A DNA stretch of 64,000 nucleotides from Bacteroidaceae bacterium (GTDB taxonomy: Bacteria; Bacteroidota; Bacteroidia; Bacteroidales; Bacteroidaceae). Shown piece after piece: positions 28,910 to 36,968 of this stretch; the first letter of the stretch is position 1; every line of letters starts with the position of its first letter. The translations under genes and the position numbers were made by a program. Location of the stretch: positions 25,999-89,998 of the forward strand of contig JAFYPU010000002.1 of the NCBI GenBank assembly GCA_017547385.1. Reading direction: 5' to 3'. A model generated the notes under the pieces. It was not told the origin of the DNA. It was given only the letters and a program-made list of their open reading frames with translations, and ran no database searches.

Positions 28910-31540
28910 TTATTCGCTCAGTTGTTTGATAACCTTCACCAATTGTTCGCCCAAACCGATAGAATAGCCTTGCGAAACAAAGACCACTCGGTTGAAAGTG
29001 TCGGCCACAAGGATGATGGGGCGATTGGGATGGGTGAGCTTCATGTTGGCCACAATTTCGTTGTAGAGCTTATCTTCAATGTCTGTACCCCACACGATGG
29101 TGTTAGGGAGTTCGGGAAAGTCGTTGGTGAAGCGATGCGCTTCGTCTTGGTCGCGGAATAACAACACCATCTTTTGCCCCCACTTTTCGAACGCATCCCG
29201 ATAGGGCATCACGTCGCGCAAGAAATGGTTGGTGGGTTCGTTGCCCGGTGCCACGAGGGCTATGATGTAATAGCCACGCCCGGTGGCCGAGAGCAATGAC
29301 CGTGTGGTGCCGGTCGAGAGGTCGTGGTAGAGGTTTTCGCTATTGAACGAGCCTATCACCTGAAGCCTTTCGCTACTTTCGCGTTGCACATATTGCAATT
29401 GGCAAAGACTGTCTGCTTTCACTCGAAAGAAGTCGAGGTGCGCCAACACACCGCCGTCGGCCATGCGTGTGCCCGTAATCATCAGGTATTGCCCCTCGTC
29501 CACTTTCGTTCCGTCTTTCAGCAGGCTCTGCCACGTGTCGGTTTCTGCATAGTTTTGCAATTGCAATTGTCCGTTGTCGATGCGCGAAAGTGAGAAGTGC
29601 GAATAGTATTTCGGATTGTCAATAAATGTTCCGGGCTGATAGTGTGCCATCAATGTGCCTTGCGGTGTTTGTTGTTTCTCTTCCGTCCCGAAATTCACGT
29701 CCACCCACTTTCCGTTTTCTGCAAGGTATTGCGTTTTTCCCGTAACCTCATCTATGCGTGCCGGGATGCCCATGCTGCGTGCGCCTGCCACAAAGAAGAT
29801 GTTGCGCGAATGAGCATCGCACACCCGCATGGTATACACTCTTTCGGGCGAGGTGCACAACGACTGCGGATTCCAGGTTTCGTCCGTCTGCAATTGCCGA
29901 CTGCACCATTTCACCCACTTCTCCGGTCGGGCGGCAAATTGTTTTCGCTTTCGGTCACTAAAGGCGGATTGAAAGAAAGCCTTGTAGGGCGTCAGCATCT
30001 CATTGCTCACACGCGGATTGAGCACATACGCCACATGAACGTGCTTATCAAAAGAAGTGGCGGGCGTGTGCTGCAAGTGGTCGCGCAGAACGTCAAGTTG
30101 CACATCGCGCAAATCCTTTTCAGCCACAGCACACAACAGGCTGAGTGCCGCTGACATTTGCTCCTGCGGCACTTCGGTGAGAAACGCCTCGATGGTGGCA
30201 TGATTGCCGCGCGACTTGCGGAAAATCTCCACCACACCCTTTTCATCGGCTCCGATGCTGCGTGCCACCTCTGCCGCCCTTTCGGGGGTGATAAATGTGC
30301 TGATGTAGGCATTGCGAATGGAGTCTTCCACGGCAAAACGGCGGTCGTTTTCTGCCCTCTCTGCCGGTGTAACTTCCGGCACGGTGTTTCGTTCGGCCGG
30401 TGGCGTGATGTCCATGTCAAGCGAAGCCGCATAATCGCCCGTCTTATCCAGCACGATTTTCACCGTATCGTCCACACCTGCCTGACAACGCGCATAGCCA
30501 AACTTGCCATCTTTTGCCGCCCATGCCAGCAGTGTTCCCCTGCCGGTGGAAAGCGTGGCATATCCCTCGGCATCCGATGTGCGACGCGCTGCGGTGAAGA
30601 ACTCGGCGTAGTTGTAAATCTTGAATTCCACCGTTGTGGAAACAGGATTTCCGGCCTCATCCTCCACTTTCACCACGACGGAAGCCACGGGAGCATAATT
30701 GGCGGTTACGTTGATTTCGGTGAAGCATACATTTCTGCCCACCACCTCCTCGGGGCCGTCATAATGGCCGAACACCTTGGTGTGCATGAGCATGCCGCGC
30801 GAGGCAGGCGCATTGAACCACGCCAGGTCGAGCACGGGTTCGGGCTCACAAGCTCCCAAGAAGTGCCATCGGCCGTCCACCCAGGCTTCCACCCAGGCAT
30901 GATTGTCGTCGGTGTGCGCCCATCGCGGGGTATACACTTGGCGTGCCGGGATGCCCACGGCACGCAAGGCAGCCACGGCAAACGTTGACTCTTCGCCGCA
31001 ACGACCATAAGCCGTGCGCACCGATGCCAAAGGCGAACTGGTGCGGGCATCGCTGGGGGTGTAAGTTACCTTTTCGTGACACCAATGGTTCACCTCGAGC
31101 ACAGCTTCGCGCATCGAGAGGTGGCGCACACGGTCCTTCAACTCCTCATAGAACACCACGCGACTGCTGTCCATGTTCTCATTGTTCACACGCACCGGCA
31201 GCACAAAGTGAAGAAACTCACGCTCCGGCACCTGCGCCCCCCACGGCATCTCACGACGGGCCTTGAGGGAATAATCCACATTCTGCAAAAAGAACGCTGC
31301 CGAATAATCTGCCACATCGGGCAACGGCATGTAAGCATAAAGAAACTGCATGGCACGCAGACGGTCGCCCGTCAGAGCCTTATCGAAGATGCCGAAATAG
31401 CGTTCGTCAGCGAGCGAAGCACGCCGAGCCTGAAAGTCGGCAACAATCTTATCGTGGGGGCCGGCCTGCATCTGCAGAGCGGTTGTCGGAAAAAGCCATG
31501 CCACCATGGCCCAGGCGAGGAGAATCAATGGGTTTTTCAT
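28910..31540 (-). CDS. Exported transglutaminase-like protein
   Basis: 876 residues, signal peptide at the N-terminus (MKNPLILLAWAMVAWLFP). A transglutaminase-like core follows an N-terminal helical domain: Cys181 in YGRCGEES, His214 in DDNHAWVEAW, and an acidic residue soon after in LGACEPE. The rest holds a carboxypeptidase-regulatory-like beta domain and a second region ending with a thioredoxin-like fold without a clear CxxC (MVLLFRDQDEAHRF...ILVADTFNRVVFVSQGY). Family members act as peptidases or amidases as often as cross-linkers. Monocistronic; promoter -7 box at 31566. Confidence 0.8.
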   Translation of the reverse strand: MKNPLILLAWAMVAWLFPTTALQMQAGPHDKIVADFQARRASLADERYFGIFDKALTGDRLRAMQFLYAYMPLPDVADYSAAFFLQNVDYSLKARREMPWGAQVPEREFLHFVLPVRVNNENMDSSRVVFYEELKDRVRHLSMREAVLEVNHWCHEKVTYTPSDARTSSPLASVRTAYGRCGEESTFAVAALRAVGIPARQVYTPRWAHTDDNHAWVEAWVDGRWHFLGACEPEPVLDLAWFNAPASRGMLMHTKVFGHYDGPEEVVGRNVCFTEINVTANYAPVASVVVKVEDEAGNPVSTTVEFKIYNYAEFFTAARRTSDAEGYATLSTGRGTLLAWAAKDGKFGYARCQAGVDDTVKIVLDKTGDYAASLDMDITPPAERNTVPEVTPAERAENDRRFAVEDSIRNAYISTFITPERAAEVARSIGADEKGVVEIFRKSRGNHATIEAFLTEVPQEQMSAALSLLCAVAEKDLRDVQLDVLRDHLQHTPATSFDKHVHVAYVLNPRVSNEMLTPYKAFFQSAFSDRKRKQFAARPEKWVKWCSRQLQTDETWNPQSLCTSPERVYTMRVCDAHSRNIFFVAGARSMGIPARIDEVTGKTQYLAENGKWVDVNFGTEEKQQTPQGTLMAHYQPGTFIDNPKYYSHFSLSRIDNGQLQLQNYAETDTWQSLLKDGTKVDEGQYLMITGTRMADGGVLAHLDFFRVKADSLCQLQYVQRESSERLQVIGSFNSENLYHDLSTGTTRSLLSATGRGYYIIALVAPGNEPTNHFLRDVMPYRDAFEKWGQKMVLLFRDQDEAHRFTNDFPELPNTIVWGTDIEDKLYNEIVANMKLTHPNRPIILVADTFNRVVFVSQGYSIGLGEQLVKVIKQLSE

Positions 31541-31565
31541 AATAGCTAATTAAACGTTGAGCATT

Positions 31566-31573
31566 CAAAGGTA
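31566..31573 (-). promoter_or_regulatory. -7 box of the exported transglutaminase-like gene
   Basis: TACCTTTG on the minus strand, 25 bases before the start codon. Confidence 0.55.
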
Positions 31574-31679
31574 ATGAATGCTACGGCAAATGTCTGCAAA
31601 AAATCACGACAAATGCACCACAAAGGCTGAAATCTTGCTTTTTTTGCCTACCATCAACGTTGCATCTAAATGTAATTTG

Positions 31680-31687
31680 TACTTTCG
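31680..31687 (+). promoter_or_regulatory. -7 box of nadB
   Basis: TACTTTCG (TAnnTTTG with one change), 76 bases upstream of the chosen start; a TTG lies at 31660-31662 but at a short spacing. Confidence 0.45.
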
Positions 31688-31763
31688 CCCCACCAGACGG
31701 GCAACCACCTCATGGCAGGTGACAATGCCCAAAAAGAAGAATAAGAATAAAACAAAAACCATC

Positions 31764-33353
31764 ATGATACGCAAATTCGATTTTCTGATCATAGGCTCAG
31801 GAGTGGCCGGCATGAGCTACGCCCTTCAAGTGGCCGAATCGGGCAAGGGGAAAGTGGCCCTTGTGTGCAAAACCACCATCGAAGAGAGCAACACATCCAA
31901 AGCGCAAGGAGGCATTGCCAGCGTTACGGACATGGAGAAAGACGACTACCGCAAGCACATCAAGGACACCCTTGTGGCCGGCGACTACATCAGCGACCCG
32001 CGTGCCGTTGAGCAAGTGGTGAAAGGCGGTCCCGCCGCCATCAGCCGCCTGGTGGAATGGGGCGTGAATTTCGACAAGAAGGCAGACGGCACCTTCGACC
32101 TCCATCGCGAGGGTGGCCACAGCGAGTTTCGCATTCTGCACCATGCTGATGACACCGGCTTCGAAATCCAACGCGGCCTCATCGAAGCTGTGCTTGCCCA
32201 CCCCGCCATCACCGTCTTCGAGAACCATTTTGCCGTTGAAATCATCACCCAGCACCACCTGGGCATCGAGGTTACGCGCCGTACGCCCGACATCGAATGC
32301 TATGGTGCCTACATCCTCGACCCCGACACCCGCAAGATTGACACCTTCCTGTCGCGCGTCACGGTGATGGCCACCGGAGGCTGCGGAGCCGTTTACGCCT
32401 CCACCACCAACCCCAACATAGCCACCGGCGACGGCATTGCCATGGCCTACCGCGCCAAAGCCACGGTGAAGGACATGGAGTTTGTGCAATTCCACCCCAC
32501 CGCGCTCTATCACCCCGGCGAAACCCACCCCGCCTTTCTCATCACCGAAGCCATGCGCGGCTACGGCGGCATTCTGCGCCTGCCGGACGGAGCCGAATTC
32601 ATGCAGAAATACGACAAACGCCTGTCGCTCGCACCGCGCGACATTGTGGCACGCGCCATCGACAAGGAGATGAAAATTCACGGCATCGACCACGTGTGCC
32701 TGGACGTTACGCACAAGGATGCAGAAGAGACCCGACGCCACTTCCCCAACATCTATGCCAAGTGTCTGAGCATCGGCATCGACATCACCAAGCAATACAT
32801 CCCCGTGGCCCCCTGCGCCCACTATCTGTGTGGCGGCATCCTGGTGGACCTCAACGCCTGCTCAAGCATCAAGCGCCTTTATGCCGTGGGCGAATGCTCG
32901 TGCACAGGGCTGCACGGTGGCAACCGTCTGGCATCCAACTCCCTGCTCGAAGCCGTGGTCTATGCCGAGGCAGCCGCACGCCACTCGCTCGCACACCTGA
33001 ACGAATATGCCTTCAACGACCGCGTGCCCGAATGGAACGACGAGGGCACACTCTCCAATGAAGAGAAAATCCTCATCGCCCAGGACGCCAAAGAGGTGTG
33101 GCAAATCATGTCGAGCTACGTGGGCATTGTGCGCAGCGATTTGCGCCTGAAACGCGCCTGGACGCGCCTGGACCTGCTCTACGAGGAGACCGAAGAACTC
33201 TTCAAGCGCGTCAAAGCCACCCCCGACCTCTGCGAACTGCGCAACATGATCAATGTGGGCTATCTCATCACGCGCCAAGCCATCGAGCGCAAGGAGAGCC
33301 GCGGACTGCACTACACCATCGACTACCCCAAACACGCCTACGACCAGAAATAA
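31764..33353 (+). CDS. nadB: L-aspartate oxidase
   Basis: 529 residues. FAD-binding GxGxxG near the N-terminus (LIIGSGVAGMSYA), the family blocks SKAQGGIASV, HREGGHSEFRILHH and FHPTALYHPG, and a C-terminal helical domain. It oxidises L-aspartate to iminoaspartate, the first step of de novo NAD synthesis with NadA. The start at 31764 is chosen since it begins the FAD fold; the 62 extra upstream codons are not protein-like. nadA and nadC are not adjacent, which is unusual but not rare. Confidence 0.95.
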   Translation: MIRKFDFLIIGSGVAGMSYALQVAESGKGKVALVCKTTIEESNTSKAQGGIASVTDMEKDDYRKHIKDTLVAGDYISDPRAVEQVVKGGPAAISRLVEWGVNFDKKADGTFDLHREGGHSEFRILHHADDTGFEIQRGLIEAVLAHPAITVFENHFAVEIITQHHLGIEVTRRTPDIECYGAYILDPDTRKIDTFLSRVTVMATGGCGAVYASTTNPNIATGDGIAMAYRAKATVKDMEFVQFHPTALYHPGETHPAFLITEAMRGYGGILRLPDGAEFMQKYDKRLSLAPRDIVARAIDKEMKIHGIDHVCLDVTHKDAEETRRHFPNIYAKCLSIGIDITKQYIPVAPCAHYLCGGILVDLNACSSIKRLYAVGECSCTGLHGGNRLASNSLLEAVVYAEAAARHSLAHLNEYAFNDRVPEWNDEGTLSNEEKILIAQDAKEVWQIMSSYVGIVRSDLRLKRAWTRLDLLYEETEELFKRVKATPDLCELRNMINVGYLITRQAIERKESRGLHYTIDYPKHAYDQK

Positions 33354-33434
33354 CGAGAGAGCGATAACCTTTTTTATTTTATTCACCCCCTCCGTCTCCC
33401 TGAGAGAGAGAGGAAGCATAAAGAAAGAGAAAGA

Positions 33435-33474
33435 GAGAGGGCGCGTCAGGAATTTACTCCTGATGCGCCCTCTC
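33435..33474. terminator. Stem-loop after nadB
   Basis: GAGAGGGCGCGTCAGGA pairs with TCCTGATGCGCCCTCTC (one mismatch), 6-base loop. The minus side is T-rich, the plus side only AATTTC. Confidence 0.65.
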
Positions 33475-33585
33475 GGAATTTCAGCTTGCCATCTGAAAAA
33501 ACCACAGAACAGCACGCAGCATCGCCCCAAAGAGTCATCAACAGATGAAACATGACTGCACAGAGCCATTCAGCATGGCAGAAGA

Positions 33586-33678
33586 GTGACAGGAGTGACA
33601 GATGAATCTGCTTACTGTCACCATTTCTGTCACCGTGCAACCCACTACCAGGCAGCAGGTTACAACGAAAAGTGACAG
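33586..33678. repeat. GTGACAG/CTGTCAC heptamer cluster
   Basis: Direct GTGACAG at 33586, 33595 and 33672; inverted CTGTCAC at 33615 and 33627. The first four can pair as two nested stems. Function unknown. Confidence 0.6.
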
Positions 33679-33877
33679 ATGAACAGTAAAAACAAGAAAA
33701 CAAAAACATCTGTGGGGGGAGAGAGAAGGTCGAAGCAGCCCACAGGGACACAGACATATTGAGATACACCCCGAAAGACCTATTCGCACTCAGAACTCAC
33801 TTATTGTATAGTTCCGAAAACTCACTTTTTTGTACAGAGGACTACACACTTCCCCCAACCTGAAATCGTACACACAA

Positions 33878-35512
33878 TTATGCAGGAGTATCCAATAGTG
33901 TACGCAATATCTGAATAAAATCATCAAGACCACCGGCAACATTCTTGGTGATGGCACGGTGCAATCTGACACGCGAGCGATAAACACTTTGACGATTTCG
34001 CTGCATCAGACCTGCAATTTCCTGTCCTGAAAATCCCAACAGAAACAACCAACACATACATAAATCTCGTTCTTTCAATTTCGGCAACAATTCATGTAAG
34101 CGCTTATTCCAACCCGGATAACGAATTTCAACTATTAATTGTAACCTCTCCCAATCAGCCACACTTGGAACCTGTTCCTTCTGTGCCTTAGAGTGCAGAT
34201 GGTCCAGAAACTGTGCATCTTCGCCTTTTTTCTCACCGCTCAGAAAGTTCTCCATCATGTCTTTCTGGTGTTCAATGATATTTTTCTCTTTCTGAAGCTG
34301 TAACAAAGTTTCTTCTTGTTGACAAAGAGAGCGATTACGTCTACGCAACAATTTAATCATTCGCAACATTAGCAGTATTAAAACGATGATTACAAGCACC
34401 GAACCAACCATTTTCCAACGAAAACGGGTGTTTTCCTCTTGCAAAGCCAATTTGGCTTTCAAATGCTCATTGTAACGGAACATACCCTCTATATGCGACA
34501 CACGTTCTTCCTCTTTTATTTTAGCCAAACTGTCAGACACTTTCATATAGGCCTCGGCACATTTCATGGATGCATCCATGTTCCCTTTTTGCCGATGCAA
34601 AAAATACAAACGCCGATATGAATTCTCCACTGTACATAATCTGTGGCCCGACAGAGCTTTCGTGTAATAATGTATGGCCGAATCAGCATCACCGCGATAC
34701 TCCCAATAGAATCCGAAATTATGAGCAGGAACTCCTGTGCCGGTATCGTCATAACTCTTAAGAAAAAGTGCTTCACGTTGCTCAACCGCAAAGGTATCGC
34801 CATACTGGATAAAATCTGAGACCTGTTCTCGAATACATGCTTTTTCTAATTTCAAAAATTCCGGATCCTTGCATATCAGTGCAAATGATTTGTCATAATA
34901 AATCTTAGCAGAATCCCTTTTTCCGTTAGCAGAATAAGAACTGCCCAATGCATGATACCAATGATACTGTACCGAGCTGTCGCATTTGGCAATATCCACC
35001 CGTTTTATCCACTCCAATTCCGTACTGTGATTATCTGTTTCACTTAATAAACCGGCCATTTGACATGCACAAGCATTGTAGAGCCACACTTCACAACGAC
35101 CGCCGGTCGTATCTGCCATCGAAAAGGCTTTTGTATACCATTCGATGGCTTGAGGCCAATCTTTCATATCCCGCTGCACACAACCCATATAATAATATGC
35201 TTTCACACGGTCGTTTTGTGAACCATGCCGGTCATAATAATTTACCAACCACTGAATCACACTGTCAGACGTATGCAAATCATAATTCTTATCATGAGCT
35301 TGTATCCGCAACAATTCCATTCGGGCACGTACCGCTTCCGGCAGATTGCGATGCTCCTTCTCGAAACATTCCAACATGTCTAATGCCTGAGCCGGATACT
35401 TATGTGATAACTCATCTGCTGCCTGCAGTTGCAATGGAAATTCTTCTCTTTCCGAACATGCCGACAAGAGACATACACACAACGAAAATACCACGAACCA
35501 GTGTTTAAGCAT
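33878..35512 (-). CDS. Membrane regulator: lipoprotein signal, TPRs, one span, cytoplasmic HTH
   Basis: 544 residues from the ATG at 35512. Lipoprotein signal with lipobox LSAC (Cys19); tetratricopeptide-like helices to about 350; one membrane span near 368-387 (VLVIIVLILLMLRMI) followed by a basic stretch; a coiled coil to about 430; a C-terminal LuxR/sigma-like HTH near 480-525 (ERDLCMCWLFLLGFSGQEIA, then RNRQSVYRSRVRLHRA). It looks like a one-component regulator that senses in the periplasm and binds DNA in the cytoplasm, a layout common in Bacteroidales. It is transcribed away from the accessory island, and the TTTAC array at 35685 lies between it and the next gene, so it is the best candidate to bind that array. 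Domain reading is solid; target is inferred. Confidence 0.8.
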   Translation of the reverse strand: MLKHWFVVFSLCVCLLSACSEREEFPLQLQAADELSHKYPAQALDMLECFEKEHRNLPEAVRARMELLRIQAHDKNYDLHTSDSVIQWLVNYYDRHGSQNDRVKAYYYMGCVQRDMKDWPQAIEWYTKAFSMADTTGGRCEVWLYNACACQMAGLLSETDNHSTELEWIKRVDIAKCDSSVQYHWYHALGSSYSANGKRDSAKIYYDKSFALICKDPEFLKLEKACIREQVSDFIQYGDTFAVEQREALFLKSYDDTGTGVPAHNFGFYWEYRGDADSAIHYYTKALSGHRLCTVENSYRRLYFLHRQKGNMDASMKCAEAYMKVSDSLAKIKEEERVSHIEGMFRYNEHLKAKLALQEENTRFRWKMVGSVLVIIVLILLMLRMIKLLRRRNRSLCQQEETLLQLQKEKNIIEHQKDMMENFLSGEKKGEDAQFLDHLHSKAQKEQVPSVADWERLQLIVEIRYPGWNKRLHELLPKLKERDLCMCWLFLLGFSGQEIAGLMQRNRQSVYRSRVRLHRAITKNVAGGLDDFIQILRTLLDTPA

Positions 35513-35614
35513 CATTGCACCTATCTTTCTCCTTTGTTTTATTATACTCAGAAAACGTTCCCTCAAGTATATCCTCATCTTATCAAGACCCGCCGAAAAC
35601 GTTTGTCGATGAAG

Positions 35615-35622
35615 CAAACTTA
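35615..35622 (-). promoter_or_regulatory. -7 box of the HTH lipoprotein gene
   Basis: TAAGTTTG on the minus strand, about 100 bases before the start codon. The TTTAC array starts about 63 bases further upstream, so the regulator might also control itself. Confidence 0.5.
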
Positions 35623-35684
35623 CAAAAAAAGAAAAGCACCCGTTGAGAGGAACGCAGACATTTGCTTAAAAAACTTTAAAACTG

Positions 35685-35749
35685 ATTACAGGTGTTTACC
35701 AGGTGATTACAAATGATTACAAAAACACCGTTTCAAACTTCTACTTTTG
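35685..35749 (+). promoter_or_regulatory. Phased TTTAC/ATTAC array and promoter A
   Basis: Half-sites ATTAC 35685, TTTAC 35695, ATTAC 35706, ATTAC 35716 (steps 10, 11, 10). The last is followed by 21 bases and the -7 box TACTTTTG (35742-35749). Same layout as promoter B at 50543-50607; related to C and D. Reads into the gene at 35786. Confidence 0.8.
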
Positions 35750-35785
35750 CCTACATCTTTTGTTTAATACCCAACTATTTAATCT

Positions 35786-36184
35786 ATGAACAAAAACATT
35801 TTCGCATTCTGCTTTCTTATCGCCACAAGCGGTATTCCGGGAAATTCGGCCGAGGTAGATCCGATCGGCAGCAGTCCAATCGTCAACTTACAAGGCCAAC
35901 TCATCTGGCATCTGAACGATGATCCGAATAAGGACCTTATCCCTCGCACCACGTTCAACCTTCCGGTTGCCACACAAAAAGATAGGAATATAGTTTTTAC
36001 CACGACCAACAGTCTTTCCATTCCTTACTCTATCAGCCGGAACGACGAGCTAATAGAAAGAGGTACGCTTTTCTTATCTTCAACTGAAGAGAATGTTTTA
36101 TCCTTGGAACATTTGGAAGATGGGAATTATATTATCACCATCGATATCTTTGGACAGAGATACTATGCTGATATTTTAATATAA
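35786..36184 (+). CDS. Small secreted beta-rich protein (DUF3244-like)
   Basis: 132 residues with an N-terminal signal peptide (about the first 22 residues). The rest is beta-rich; the C-terminal part (SLSIPYSISRNDELIERG, then LEHLEDGNYIITIDIFG ending in RYYADI) has the 'gtyt-itI' ending of the small DUF3244-type immunoglobulin-like proteins of Bacteroidales. Function unknown. It stands alone after promoter A and before unit A and shares the promoter layout of the RiPP operon, so it is probably induced with it. No counterpart is present between promoters B and D. Confidence 0.65.
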   Translation: MNKNIFAFCFLIATSGIPGNSAEVDPIGSSPIVNLQGQLIWHLNDDPNKDLIPRTTFNLPVATQKDRNIVFTTTNSLSIPYSISRNDELIERGTLFLSSTEENVLSLEHLEDGNYIITIDIFGQRYYADILI

Positions 36185-36548
36185 CGCACCCATTAAGTCT
36201 ATCCTACGGATGAGGATTTGAGGTGGAATAAACATTGAGAAGAGGAAATTCTTGCCGGTAAATAAAACCTATGTTACGGAAGGACTTCTTTTCGTATCAT
36301 CCTTGCACCCTTGGCTTGGGCTTTGATGACAGCCTCTCAAATCTTCATCTTATTCCTATTCACAACAACCGCCCCTCGAGACAGAAGAACTAAATGTTAT
36401 ATCAGACACGATCATCGGAGCTGAGACGACCAACAAGTCCTAAGCTGCTCGAGTGGGCACTGTATTAGCACAAAACATCCATACAGCATGAAAAAATCCA
36501 CAAGTAGGCACGAAGAAACATGAAAGACAAGGAAAAAGTGCATTTTCG
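36185..36548. other. Intergenic stretch before promoter C
   Basis: No gene recognised on either strand; the short open frames lack signal peptides, domains and start signals. Confidence 0.4.
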
Positions 36549-36614
36549 TTTACCGTTGTTGTCAACAAGTTTACAAAAATTTACTGAGTCTTCTTGAAGA
36601 CGTCCGTAACTTCG
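36549..36614 (+). promoter_or_regulatory. Phased TTTAC sites and promoter C (RiPP unit A)
   Basis: TTTAC at 36549, 36570, 36580 (steps 21 and 10), 22 bases, then TAACTTCG (36607-36614). The whole 66-base block is nearly the same as promoter D (50758-50823). Confidence 0.8.
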
Positions 36615-36886
36615 CCACGGGAATGAGATGTATAAAAACAATACCCCCTTACCGAAAAAACACACAACCAATATATCAATCTTTATCCAACATTCCATGA
36701 AAGCTTCTTTCATCATTCCGGTCTATCTTCATCGGCAATGCGAAAACGACGTCCTTGCAGGGGATGTTCGTGGCAGGAGGTATGCCAAGAAAAGCATCAT
36801 CGCTCATCTTTTCTTGTAAACTCTCTGTAAACGATTTGTAAAACCACACCTCAAAACAAAATCACAATTCCCTGATATCAAGACGA

Positions 36887-36915
36887 TTGAAAAATGGGTA
36901 CTCACTTGCGTACTC
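36887..36915 (+). repeat. 29-base element, copy 1 (before unit A)
   Basis: Identical over 29 bases to 51120-51148; core GGGTACTCACTTGCGTACTC with GTACTC twice at a 12-base step. It contains an ATG (36894) opening an 11-codon frame MGTHLRTRICI that stops at 36929, 40 bases before the glycosyltransferase start. Either an operator, a promoter part, or a leader peptide. Confidence 0.8.
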
Positions 36916-36968
36916 GGATTTGCATATAGCGTTTGAAAAATCACAACATTTGCGAGAAATATCACTCT

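Larger units (their letters stand above)
33354..33877. other. Intergenic region with a stem-loop and GTGACAG repeats
   Basis: Holds the nadB stem-loop (33435-33474) and a cluster of GTGACAG / CTGTCAC heptamers at 33586-33678. No convincing gene on either strand. Confidence 0.5.

Noticed and set aside
36185-36548. Possible transposase remnant between the small secreted protein and promoter C
   Set aside because: No frame gave transposase motifs and no terminal inverted repeats or target duplications were found.
36465-36819. Short frames on both strands before the glycosyltransferase
   Set aside because: They overlap each other and promoter C and show no protein features.
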